64,000 nt of DNA from the NCBI GenBank assembly GCA_958295735.1, contig OY282369.1, positions 1,658,161-1,722,160 on the forward strand. The letters are read 5' to 3'. Both the position numbers and the translations under genes were made by a program. The first letter of the stretch is position 1. Each line of letters opens with the position of its first letter. The DNA is from an uncultured Candidatus Cenarchaeum sp. (lineage in GTDB: Archaea > Thermoproteota > Nitrososphaeria > Nitrososphaerales > Nitrosopumilaceae). The notes below the pieces were generated by a model. The model ran no database searches. It saw only the letters and a program-made list of their open reading frames with translations, and was not told the DNA's origin. Positions 9,355 through 17,426 of the stretch are shown in pieces.

Positions 9355-12300
9355 GTGTGGTCGCCCACCGAGACCAGGAGGTACTCGGTCGCCGAGATCA
9401 CCGCCCCCGAGACGTACGACGAGGACGGCCTGCCCGTCCAGGGCGGCCTCATGGACGGCCGCCTGGGGACGCTGGAGGCGGGCCAAAAATGCCTCACCTG
9501 CGGGAACACGGCGGCCCGCTGCCCCGGGCACTTCGGCCACATAGAGCTGGCCGAGCCCGTCCTGCACATCGCCTTCATAGACAACATACACAAGCTGCTG
9601 CTGGGGACCTGCCGCTCGTGCTCCCGCCTCCGGGTCCCGCAGGACGACCTGGACAGGCTCTCCAAGGTGCGCCGCAGGGAGGCCGCGTACACCGTGATAT
9701 CGCAGAAGAGGGTCCCCGAGCAGATACTGGAAAAGGCCAAAAAGTCCAAGGACTGCCCCCACTGCGGCAAGCCCCAGTACGAGCTCATATTCACCAAGCC
9801 GACCATATTCATAGAAAAGGACGACACGGGGGAGCACAGGCTGCTCCCGATAACCATACGCGAGCGCTTCTCGCAGATAACGGACACGGACCTGGAGCTG
9901 CTCGGGTACGACCCGGCGACGGCGCGCCCCGAGTGGTTCGTGCTGCAGGCCCTCCCGGTCCCGCCCGTGACGGTCAGGCCCTCCATAATACTGGAGACCG
10001 GCATAAGATCGGAGGACGACCTGACCCACAAGATGGTCGACATCATACGGGTCAACCAGCGGCTCAAGGAGAGCAAGGAGGCCGGCACGCCCCCCCTGAT
10101 AGTGCAGGATCTCGTGGACCTCCTCCAGTACCACACCACCACCTACTTCGACAACGAGGTCTCGGGGATCCCCCAGGCCCACCACCGCTCCGGCCGGCCC
10201 CTCAAGACGCTCACGCAGCGCCTCAAGGGGAAGGAGGGCCGGTTCAGGGGATCGCTGTCCGGCAAGCGCGTGGACTTTTCCAGCCGCACCGTGATATCGC
10301 CCGATCCCAACCTGGACCTCTCCGAGGTGGGCGTCCCCGAGTCGGTGGCCATGAAGCTCACGATGCCCGAGATCGTCACGGAGTGGAACGTGGAGCGGAT
10401 GCGCGATCTCGTGGTGAACGGCCCCGACCTGTACCCCGGCGTCAACTACATCGTGCGCCCCGACGGCGTCAAGATACGGCTGGACTTCGTGGAGGACCGC
10501 TCCACCATAGCCAAGACGCTGGAGATGGGCTACCTCATAGAGAGGCACCTGCTCGACGGCGACATCGTCATGTTCAACAGGCAGCCCTCGCTGCACCAGA
10601 TGTCCATAATGGCGCACTACGTGAAGGTGCTTCCCGGCAAGACCTTCCGGCTCCACCCGTCGGTCTGCCCCCCGTACAACGCCGACTTTGACGGCGACGA
10701 GATGAACCTGCACGTGCCGCAGAGCGAGGAGGCGCGGGCCGAGGCCATACTGCTCATGAGGGTGCAGGACCAGCTCATCTCGCCCAGGTACGGCGGCCCC
10801 ATAATCGGGGGCCTGCGGGACTTCATCACGGGCTCGTTCCTGCTGACGCGCGACGGCACGGTCCTCTCGCGGGAGGAGTTCTCCAACCTGGCCATGCTGG
10901 GCGGGTACGGCGGCAGCCTCCCCGCGCCCGGGGCGCCGGGCGGCGCGTTCACCGGGAAGCAGCTCTTCTCGCTGTTCCTCCCCAAGGACTTCAACTACGT
11001 CATCACCTCGAAGTGGTCCAAGGGGACCCGCGGCGGCGAGAAGGACGTGGTCATCAAGAACGGCGAGCTGATAAGCGGGGTGATAGACAAGTCCTCGATA
11101 GGCGCCGAGGAGCCGGAGAGCGTGCTGCACCGGATAGCGAAGGACTACGGCAACGCGCCGGCCAAGAGGTTCCTCAACTCGGTGCTCATAATAGCAAAGC
11201 AGTTCATAACGCACTACGGGTTCAGCTACGGGTACGCGGACCTGGAGCTGCCGGAGCGGGCGCGCGGCGAGATCTTCGACGGCATACAGGGCAGCTACGA
11301 CACCGTGTACGACCTCATGTCGCAGTACAAGAGGGGCGACCTCAAGCTCACGAGGGGCCTGTCCCCCGCCGAGGCGCTAGAGGCGCACATCGTCAACGAG
11401 CTCTCCAAGGCCAGGGACGCCGCGGGCGGCATAGCGGACAGCTCGCTGGGCCACACCAACGCGGGCAAGATAATGGCCTCCACGGGGGCGCGCGGGTCCG
11501 CCCTGAACATAGGCCAGATGGCCGGCTCGCTCGGGCAGCAGTCGCGCAGGGGCCAGAGGCTGCTCCGCGGGTACAGCAACCGCGCGCTGCCCCACTTCCG
11601 CGAGAACGACGACGACCCCAGCGCGCACGGCTTCGTGAAGTCCAACTACCGCGACGGCCTGTCCGCGCTCGAGTTCTTCTTCCACGCCATGGCCGGCAGG
11701 GAGGGGCTGGTGGACACGGCCGTCCGCACGCAGCAGAGCGGGTACATGCAGCGCCGCCTGATCAACGCCCTGGAGCACATACGGCTGGAGTACGACAATA
11801 CCGTGAGGGACCCGCACGGCCACATCATACAGTTCCTGTACGGGGAGGACGGCATAGACGTGGCCAAGAGCGACCACGGCGAGGCCTTCAACGTGCACCG
11901 CCTGATAGAGTCGCAGCGGATAGTCGACTCGGGCAGGGCGGCCTCCGCCGCCGACGTCGCGGCCATAGCGGAAAAGTACACCGGCTCGTTCAACCCGCGC
12001 CTCCGGAGCACGGTGGCCGAGGCGCTGGGCGGCTGCGGGCTGAGCAGGGGCGGGCTGGAAAAGGTGGGCCGCAAGGGGCTGGACCTGTACGACAAGGCGA
12101 AGGTGGAGCCGGGCCAGGCGGTCGGGATAGTGACGGCCCAGTCGATAGGCGAGCCGGGCACCCAGATGACGCTCAGGACGTTCCACTTCGCGGGGATACG
12201 CGAGCGCAACGTGACCCTGGGCCTGCCGCGCCTCATAGAGCTGGTGGACGCGCGCAAAAAGCCGGTGACGCCCACGATGGACATACACCTGGAGGGCGAG

Positions 12301-13098
12301 GCGGCCAGCTCCCGCGAGGCGGCCATCGAGGTCGCCCTGGACGTGCTGCAGACCAGCGTCAGCGACCTGCTGGCGAGCTCCGACACGGACTATTCCACGC
12401 ACATAACCCTCGAGCTGGACCCGCGCGCGATGGGGGATCGGGGGTGCGCGGCCGGCGACGTCGTGGACGCCCTCTCGTCCAACAAGAAGTTCAAGATCGA
12501 GGAGCACGGGAACCTGCTGGTGCTGAGGCTGGCCGAGGAGTCGGAGACCTCGGCGGTGATAGCGGTGCGCAACAAGGTGCACGGGACCACGGTCCGCGGG
12601 GTCCCCGACATCGAGAGGGTCACGCTGGTGCAGAAGGACGGCGGGTGGGTCATACAGACCACCGGCTCCAACCTTTCCAAGGTGCTCGCGGTCCGCGGGA
12701 TAGACAGGAGCCGCGTGGAGACGAACAACGTCTCGGAGATAGCCGGCACCCTCGGGATAGAGGCGGCGCGCAACGCCCTGATACGGCAGCTCCACACGAC
12801 GCTGGCCGACCAGGGCCTGGAGGTGGACATGCGGTACATCATGCTGGTGGCCGACCTCATGTGCTCCCGCGGCTACATGCAGCAGATAGGCCGGCACGGC
12901 GTGGCCGGCACCAAGGACAGCGTGCTGGCCAGGGCCGCGTTCGAGATCACGGTGCCCACGATAGCCCACGCGGCCCTGGGCGGCGAGATAGAAAAACTGA
13001 AGGGCGTGACGGAGAACGTCATAGTCGGCAACAACATACCGATAGGCAGCGGCACCGTGGACCTGTACATGCAGGTCTCCAAGAAGCGCCAAAAGTGA
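9355..13098 (+). CDS. rpoA: RNA polymerase subunit A, unsplit A'-A'' (beta prime)
   Basis: The largest polymerase subunit, 1247 residues from this start. The catalytic Mg motif NADFDGDEMN begins at residue 442, with D444, D446 and D448. An N-terminal zinc site has CLTCGNTAARCPGHFGH (residues ~46-62), and the trigger-loop and bridge-helix region and the A'' part (EPGTQMTLRTFHFAG, then to VSKKRQK) follow without interruption. Most archaea split this gene in two; a single gene is typical of Thaumarchaeota. The start is doubtful. Family members begin about 13 residues earlier with a segment like SISAIRFSVWSPTE, and those codons are present here (from 9316), but no ATG, GTG or TTG precedes them in frame after the stop at 9292. 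Translation may begin at CTG 9316 or another weak codon. Confidence 0.95.
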   Translation: MWSPTETRRYSVAEITAPETYDEDGLPVQGGLMDGRLGTLEAGQKCLTCGNTAARCPGHFGHIELAEPVLHIAFIDNIHKLLLGTCRSCSRLRVPQDDLDRLSKVRRREAAYTVISQKRVPEQILEKAKKSKDCPHCGKPQYELIFTKPTIFIEKDDTGEHRLLPITIRERFSQITDTDLELLGYDPATARPEWFVLQALPVPPVTVRPSIILETGIRSEDDLTHKMVDIIRVNQRLKESKEAGTPPLIVQDLVDLLQYHTTTYFDNEVSGIPQAHHRSGRPLKTLTQRLKGKEGRFRGSLSGKRVDFSSRTVISPDPNLDLSEVGVPESVAMKLTMPEIVTEWNVERMRDLVVNGPDLYPGVNYIVRPDGVKIRLDFVEDRSTIAKTLEMGYLIERHLLDGDIVMFNRQPSLHQMSIMAHYVKVLPGKTFRLHPSVCPPYNADFDGDEMNLHVPQSEEARAEAILLMRVQDQLISPRYGGPIIGGLRDFITGSFLLTRDGTVLSREEFSNLAMLGGYGGSLPAPGAPGGAFTGKQLFSLFLPKDFNYVITSKWSKGTRGGEKDVVIKNGELISGVIDKSSIGAEEPESVLHRIAKDYGNAPAKRFLNSVLIIAKQFITHYGFSYGYADLELPERARGEIFDGIQGSYDTVYDLMSQYKRGDLKLTRGLSPAEALEAHIVNELSKARDAAGGIADSSLGHTNAGKIMASTGARGSALNIGQMAGSLGQQSRRGQRLLRGYSNRALPHFRENDDDPSAHGFVKSNYRDGLSALEFFFHAMAGREGLVDTAVRTQQSGYMQRRLINALEHIRLEYDNTVRDPHGHIIQFLYGEDGIDVAKSDHGEAFNVHRLIESQRIVDSGRAASAADVAAIAEKYTGSFNPRLRSTVAEALGGCGLSRGGLEKVGRKGLDLYDKAKVEPGQAVGIVTAQSIGEPGTQMTLRTFHFAGIRERNVTLGLPRLIELVDARKKPVTPTMDIHLEGEAASSREAAIEVALDVLQTSVSDLLASSDTDYSTHITLELDPRAMGDRGCAAGDVVDALSSNKKFKIEEHGNLLVLRLAEESETSAVIAVRNKVHGTTVRGVPDIERVTLVQKDGGWVIQTTGSNLSKVLAVRGIDRSRVETNNVSEIAGTLGIEAARNALIRQLHTTLADQGLEVDMRYIMLVADLMCSRGYMQQIGRHGVAGTKDSVLARAAFEITVPTIAHAALGGEIEKLKGVTENVIVGNNIPIGSGTVDLYMQVSKKRQK

Positions 13099-13106
13099 GC
13101 CCGCCG

Positions 13107-13186
13107 CCGGGCGCGGGGCCGGCAGCCCCCGCTCCCCGGGCGCGGATCCGGATAGGCGCAGGCGCTTCCGCGCCTTCGGCTGGCCG
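13107..13186. repeat. Dispersed intergenic repeat family B, copy 1
   Basis: A block running from GCGCGGGGCCGGCAGCCCCC through GCGGATCCGGATAGGCGCAG to GCGCC is nearly identical to the block at 13332-13411. A related, more diverged copy lies near 41101. Confidence 0.6.
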
Positions 13187-13201
13187 GCACGCGGCCGCGC
13201 A

Positions 13202-13331
13202 CGCCGCCGCGCAAGGAACTGGCGGCCTCGCTCGAAAAGATCGCCCGGCTGGAAGCCGAGATCGCCGGGCCGAAGGCCGAGGCCAAAGAGCAGGCGGCTA
13301 GGCTTGCCGCGCGCGACGGCCCGAACGCGCC
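13202..13331 (+). pseudogene. Coiled-coil coding remnant between two family-B repeats
   Basis: One frame reads about 40 residues of a clear heptad-like helix (RKELAASLEKIARLEAE, then AEAKEQAARLAARD), with no plausible start and no proper end. It resembles the N-terminal coiled coil found in IS66-type transposases and many other proteins. It is flanked on both sides by family-B repeats. I read it as a leftover of an inserted or deleted gene; composition alone cannot be excluded. Confidence 0.3.
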
Positions 13332-13411
13332 CTCGCGCGGGGCCGGCAGCCCCCGCCCCCCGGGCGCGGATCCGGATAGGCGCAGGCGCTTTCGCGCCCG
13401 TGGCTGACGCG
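13332..13411. repeat. Dispersed intergenic repeat family B, copy 2
   Basis: Second near-identical copy. It contains GCGCAGGCGCTTTCGCGCC, which can fold back on itself. It ends about 30 bases before the TATA box of the next gene. Confidence 0.6.
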
Positions 13412-13473
13412 GGCGCGCCCTCGTGCGCGCCCCCCGTCAGCAGGTTTATAGAATAGCGGCGCCAGCGCCGCGC

Positions 13474-14626
13474 ATGGACGGGCGCGCGCTGGCACTGCTG
13501 GGGGTGGCGGCCGCCGCGGCCGCGGGCCTCATGTCCGCCGACGCCTCCGCCCAGCAGGTCACCGTGCGGTACGTCTCCGGCGACACGGTGGTGTGCGGCG
13601 ACCGGCTGTGCGCGGAGATCCCCGGCGGCTATTCTGCGTGGAAGCGGGACGGCGCGGCCGCGTACGCGGCGCCGGCCCCGGCAGCCCCCGCGGCTCCCGC
13701 GGCTCCCGCGGCCGCCGATCCCCCCGGGCCCGAGTACGCGGCCGAGCCCGAGACGCACGAGTCGACGGTCGCCGCCGCCGAGGCCGCGCTGGAGGCATCC
13801 GGCTGGCGCCTGCCGTTCGATCTGCCGCCGCCGGTCACCGTGCAGCTGGCCGAGAACGTGTACTACTTCAACTGGGCCTTCTACACCAGCCTGATAGTGG
13901 TGTCGCAGGACGGCGTGCTGGTCACGGATCCGGCCAACGACGTCCGCGCCTCGGTGCTGGCCGCCGAGGTGGCCCGCATAACCGATGCCCCGGTGACCGC
14001 GGTGGTCCTGAGCCACGAGCACTACGACCACGCGGGCGGGACGTCGGCGTTCGGGGAGGCCCGAGGTGGTGTGCCACGCCAACTGCGCGGCCGTGTTCGA
14101 TCTCGAGCCGTTCGGCGCCGTCCCCGAGGTGGACATCGAGTTCGACGACCGCCTGGCGATCGACATGGGCGGGACGCTGGTCGAGCTGCACTACCTGGGC
14201 CCGTCGGACGGGGAGGCCAACACGGTGGTCTATCTTCCGGAGGAGGGCGTGCTGCTCACGACGGACCTGTACAGCCCGCGCCGGCTGACGCCGGCCGAGT
14301 TCATGGACGACGTGAACTACGCCGGCCTGCGCCACGTCCTGAACACGGTGAAGGAGTGGCCGGTAGCCCACGCGGTGACGTCCCACGGCGTGGGCTCGGA
14401 TCCCGCGGGCCTGCACGAGGCGGCCGGGTTCGTGGACGACCTGTACGACGCGGCGCTCGGGCCCCTGGATGCCGCGCGCGCCGGCGGCATGTTCGCCGTG
14501 CTGGGGCTCATGGAGACGCTGCCGGGGACGCTCGAGCTCGAAAAGTACGCCGGCTGGGACGGCTACGAGGAAGACTTTCCGCGGCACGTCGAGCGGATGC
14601 TGGCCGCCCTGAGCCACGGCGACTAG
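13474..14626 (+). pseudogene. Secreted metallo-beta-lactamase-fold hydrolase, frameshifted
   Basis: Two abutting frames together encode one MBL-fold protein of about 383 residues. The first has a signal peptide (residues 1-28, ending ASAQQ), an Ala/Pro-rich spacer, the strand ENVYYFNWAFYTSLIVV and the metal motif SHEHYDHAGG. The second, from about 14063, continues with EVVCHANC, a further metal-site region DLYSPRRLTPAEF and TSHGVGSDP. One extra C in the CCC at 14060-14062 breaks the frame: removing it joins GEA to EVVCHANC. Both halves look under selection, so this is either a recent mutation or a sequence error. TTTATA at 13445-13450 lies about 25 bases before ATG 13474. Substrate unknown. 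Confidence 0.75.
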
Positions 14627-14692
14627 GCGCGCGCCGCGCCCCGCCCTCCGCGGCCGGCAAGGAATTTAACGGATCGGGGCGCGCGCGACCGC

Positions 14693-15889
14693 ATGGCGTT
14701 GCGGGGGCGGGCCGGCGCGGTTGCCGCCGCCGCGGCGCTCGCCCTCGCGGGGGCCGCGGACGCGGACGCCGGCGGCTGGTCGCCCATGCGCCTCGACGCG
14801 CCGGCGTACTCGTGGACCGACAAGGTGCGCATAACGGTGGTCGCCCCCGCCTGGAACGCCGACGCGCACGGCATAGACTCGATCGGCGGGGACCGGGAGC
14901 ATCCGGTGACGGTGCGCACGAGGGGGCACGAGCTCGGGCCGTACAGGCTCACCGAGACGGCCCCGGACAGCGGCGTGTTCACCGGCGAGGTCACGCTCAC
15001 CGGCTTCCCGCACGACGCGGACGGCGACGGCCGCCGCGACACGGCGCCGCGCACGGCGGGCTCGGGCCCCACGGACGGCCTGCTGGAGGCGGGCCGCCGC
15101 GACGCGGTCACCGTCTCCTTCGAGTACGGGAAGGGGCGCATCGCGGCGGAATCGGCGCCCATCGCGTGGAGCCTGGCGACCGTGTCGGCCTCGGTCTCGG
15201 GGGACGGCGGGAGCCTGCGCGTCGCCGTGGCCGATCCGGACATGGACCTCGATCCCGAGGCGGTGGACGGCATCACGGTGGGCGTCGCCTCCGACTCGGA
15301 CGGGGCGGGGGCGGAGCTGTCCCTGGCCGAGACCGGCGCGGACACGGGGGTGTTCGTCGGGACGGTGCGGCTGGCCGGGGAGGGGAGCCGGCCGGGAGGG
15401 GCCGCGCTGTACGCGGCGGCCGGCGACCGCGTGACCGCGACGTACACGGACCGCACGCTGCCGGAGCCGCACGGCCTGCGCGCGGCCCTGGACGTGGAGG
15501 CCCACGCGCGCGCCCCGCCGGGCCCCGGGCCCCTGGTCGAGATTGCGGGGATCTCGGTGGGCCCGGGCCCGGGGCTCCCCGGCGCCGGCGGGGGCCCGGG
15601 CGACCGGTTGCAGATCGCGGCCGGCCTCGCCAACATGCGGCCCGCCGCGCAGGACTACGTCGTGCTCTTCCAGATCTCCGCAGCGGGGCCGGGCGGCGCC
15701 GGCGGCGCCGCCCTCGCGCTCTCGTGGGCGGGGGGGACGCTCGGCCCGCTCCAGTCGATGGGCGTCTCGCAGTCGTGGACGCCCCCCGGGCCGGGCGAGT
15801 ACGTGGCGGAGGCGTTCGTCTGGGAGTCCCTGGCCGAGCCGGTGCCCCTCGGGCCCCCCCGCGCCGCCCCCTTTTCGGTCGGCGGGTGA
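14693..15889 (+). CDS. Secreted beta-repeat protein (SGVFTGEV type)
   Basis: A 398-residue exported protein with a signal peptide at residues 1-26. Two repeats carry the phrase TETAPDSGVFTGEVTLTG or AETGADTGVFVGTVRL, which recurs in thaumarchaeal surface and S-layer-like proteins. The first is followed by the acidic DADGDGRRD, which may bind calcium. The C-terminal third has a beta domain with YVVLFQISAAG and a phrase SWTPPGPGEYVAEAFVW typical of CARDB/FixG-like accessory domains. No membrane anchor or PEFG signal is visible. AATTTAA at 14663-14669 lies about 25 bases before the ATG. It probably sits in the cell envelope; the partner is unknown. Confidence 0.8.
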   Translation: MALRGRAGAVAAAAALALAGAADADAGGWSPMRLDAPAYSWTDKVRITVVAPAWNADAHGIDSIGGDREHPVTVRTRGHELGPYRLTETAPDSGVFTGEVTLTGFPHDADGDGRRDTAPRTAGSGPTDGLLEAGRRDAVTVSFEYGKGRIAAESAPIAWSLATVSASVSGDGGSLRVAVADPDMDLDPEAVDGITVGVASDSDGAGAELSLAETGADTGVFVGTVRLAGEGSRPGGAALYAAAGDRVTATYTDRTLPEPHGLRAALDVEAHARAPPGPGPLVEIAGISVGPGPGLPGAGGGPGDRLQIAAGLANMRPAAQDYVVLFQISAAGPGGAGGAALALSWAGGTLGPLQSMGVSQSWTPPGPGEYVAEAFVWESLAEPVPLGPPRAAPFSVGG

Positions 15890-15915
15890 GGCCGCCCGCG
15901 GCCCGCGGCGCGGGA

Positions 15916-16611
15916 TCAGGCGCCGAGGCTGGAGGCGCCGAACCCCTCCCGGGACGTCCTCGAGGACTTCATCGCGTACTCGTAGATGGTCCCCGAGTAC
16001 CCGTCCAGCTCGGCGGCCATCTCCGAGATCCCGCCCCCCGCGTAAAAGCCGGGGCAGTCGCCCGTGAACTGGTACGATGCGTGGACGCGCGCCGCGTCCC
16101 CCTCCATGGCCAGCCACGCGGAGAACGGGTACAGGTAGCACACGCCGGGCCGGTGCGGGTGCAGCCCGCACGCGCCGTCCTCCCCGAGGAACCTGCACGG
16201 TATGCGCGTCCCGTCGTCCTTTTCGGTCTCGCCCTCCTTCCGCTTCAGGTTGACGGTGGTCATGACCGGCTCCCCCCCGCCCCCCCAGGTGGCCGTCACG
16301 GTCTCGCTCCCGACGAACTCGGAGGTGCGGGCGTACTTCATGCCGCTCCCTATGGTGATCAGGTCGTCCATGGTGAGGGGGAGGCGGCCCTGCCTCTCGC
16401 AGCAGTTGTGGCAGTCCGGCCACAGGCACTTCCACAGGACGTACTTTTTCGACTCGCGCAGGTACGGTATGTGGAACACTACCCTGCCGGCAACCACCGC
16501 CCTGTCCTCCACGTCCGTGATCCTCCGCAGGACAAAGTCCCGCACCAGCGGATCCACGTCCCAGCGCCCCTCCAAAAGCGCGAGCGACTTCTCTATCTCC
16601 TCCTGCTGCAA
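15916..16611 (-). CDS. YkgJ-family Cys-cluster (zinc/iron-chelating) protein
   Basis: A 231-residue cytoplasmic protein. Cysteines are arranged as CLWPDCHNCCERQGRLPL (from residue ~62), CRFLGEDGACGLHPHRPGVC and a late CPGF, which matches the YkgJ/CxxCxxCC family, thought to bind zinc or an Fe-S cluster. Biochemical function is not established for the family. The start is TTG at 16611. An A+T-rich spacer of 34 bases separates it from a divergent gene, and each gene has a TATA-like block in that spacer. Confidence 0.72.
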   Translation of the reverse strand: MQQEEIEKSLALLEGRWDVDPLVRDFVLRRITDVEDRAVVAGRVVFHIPYLRESKKYVLWKCLWPDCHNCCERQGRLPLTMDDLITIGSGMKYARTSEFVGSETVTATWGGGGEPVMTTVNLKRKEGETEKDDGTRIPCRFLGEDGACGLHPHRPGVCYLYPFSAWLAMEGDAARVHASYQFTGDCPGFYAGGGISEMAAELDGYSGTIYEYAMKSSRTSREGFGASSLGA

Positions 16612-16645
16612 CTATTCAGTTATAACGGCACGCCGCTGCGTATTA
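16612..16645. promoter_or_regulatory. Compact divergent promoter
   Basis: The spacer between TTG 16611 (minus) and ATG 16646 (plus) holds GTTATAAC at 16618-16625, about 25 bases before the plus-strand start, and CATTAATACG (minus strand, around 16638-16647), about 30 bases before the minus-strand start. Each TATA box overlaps or abuts the opposite gene's start, so the two transcripts may compete. Confidence 0.5.
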
Positions 16646-16966
16646 ATGTTGGGCGAGAAGGGCAGGTACGCGTCGGCCACGGAGGGCAGGAGGCTGGTCT
16701 GGGGGGAGATCGTGTGGCCGCTCGTGCTGGAGGTCAACGACACCGTGTTCAGCGCCGAGCGGTACCGGAAAAAGCGCGACGAGGTGGCGAGGGCAGGCGG
16801 CGCGGACACCGCCAAGATGTCCCGGGGGCTGGCCTCCCTCGTCCAGAAGGGCATGCTGTACAAGGAGGGCGGCGCCTACGGGATACACTACAGGCTGATC
16901 CCGTACATGAGGCTGAAGGCCGAGTGCGACTATGCGACCGCCGTGCAGGAGGCGCAGTCCCACTGA
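16646..16966 (+). CDS. Small basic protein, possibly winged-helix
   Basis: The 106-residue product is mainly helical, with a pattern like a winged helix: RYRKKRDEVARAGG, SRGLASLVQKGMLYKEGG, then a hydrophobic strand. The GMLYKEGGAYGIHYRL segment looks like a beta wing. I do not recognise the family. ATG at 16646 follows a TTATAA element by about 25 bases. It is divergent from the YkgJ-type gene, which it might regulate; that is speculation from position. Confidence 0.6.
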   Translation: MLGEKGRYASATEGRRLVWGEIVWPLVLEVNDTVFSAERYRKKRDEVARAGGADTAKMSRGLASLVQKGMLYKEGGAYGIHYRLIPYMRLKAECDYATAVQEAQSH

Positions 16967-16989
16967 GGCGCGGCGGGGCCGCGGCCGCG

Positions 16990-17165
16990 CGGGCCCGGGC
17001 CGGCCGCGGGATCGGGGGGAGGCCCGCCGCCGCAGCCGGCCGCGGCTTCCGTCCGGACCGGGGTCCTCGCCGCGGCCTGCATAGGCTCGCGCCCGCCGCG
17101 ATCCGGGCGTGAGATCGGGGAGCGGTTTGCCGCTGCCGGCCGCGGTTTCGGCTTGGACCCGAGTC
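16990..17165. repeat. Family A intergenic repeat, one partial and one full copy
   Basis: The full copy is about 17084-17165, from GGCTCGCGCCCGCCGCGATC to CGGCTTGGACCCGAGTC; a partial copy precedes it at about 16990-17062. It occupies the spacer between the small protein and tRNA-Gln; nothing else is seen there. Confidence 0.65.
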
Positions 17166-17183
17166 GCGGCCCGTCCCCAATGA

Positions 17184-17190
17184 TTATATT
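17184..17190 (+). promoter_or_regulatory. TATA box of tRNA-Gln
   Basis: TTATATT lies 25-31 bases before the first tRNA base, the normal archaeal spacing. Confidence 0.65.
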
Positions 17191-17214
17191 CCCGGCGCCG
17201 TTGCCCGTTGCAGT

Positions 17215-17317
17215 AGCCCGATAGTCTAGCGGTCAAATGGAGACAGGCCAAGGATTCCGCGCTCTGGATCTCACGAGTGGATACGCGGAGACGGCAGTTC
17301 GAGTCTGCCTCGGGCTA
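17215..17317 (+). tRNA. tRNA-Gln (CTG anticodon) with two introns
   Basis: The acceptor stem is AGCCCGA with TCGGGCT, plus A73. The D stem is GTCT with GGAT, the anticodon stem CCGCG with CGCGG, and the T arm GGCAG-TTCGAGT-CTGCC. The A1-T72 pair is characteristic of archaeal tRNA-Gln. A 15-nt intron at 17268-17282 sits at the canonical 37/38 site, leaving loop CTCTGGA with anticodon CTG. A second 15-nt intron at 17237-17251 lies in the D arm (about 21/22). Around it, GGTC (17231-17234) pairs with GGCC (17246-17249), leaving three-base bulges at both splice sites and a GAGA tetraloop: a textbook bulge-helix-bulge. The mature length is 73 nt. Identity depends on the intron model; Glu was considered and rejected. 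Confidence 0.78.
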
Positions 17318-17334
17318 CCTTCACTACGGGGAGG

Positions 17335-17422
17335 CACGCGCCCCGGCCCGCGCCTTTTCCGCTTGGTATGGCACAACCGCATGGACGGGACGGCCGCCAC
17401 GCGCCCCGGCCCGCGCCTTTTC
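17335..17422. repeat. Direct repeat, 25 bp, two copies
   Basis: CACGCGCCCCGGCCCGCGCC followed by TTTTC occurs at 17335-17359 and 17398-17422, between tRNA-Gln and the end of uS7. The TTTT may serve as a weak terminator for the tRNA. Confidence 0.55.
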
Positions 17423-17426
17423 TCCA

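Noticed and set aside
5952-10142. A 1396-codon open frame on the minus strand opposite rpoB and rpoA
   Set aside because: It is the antisense shadow of two strongly supported genes. High third-position G+C keeps antisense frames open; the translation has no domain.
17215-17317. tRNA-Glu (CTC) reading of the intron-containing tRNA
   Set aside because: It would need further introns around the anticodon, and the first pair is A1-T72, which suits Gln and not Glu. The CTG reading leaves both introns with sensible splice motifs.
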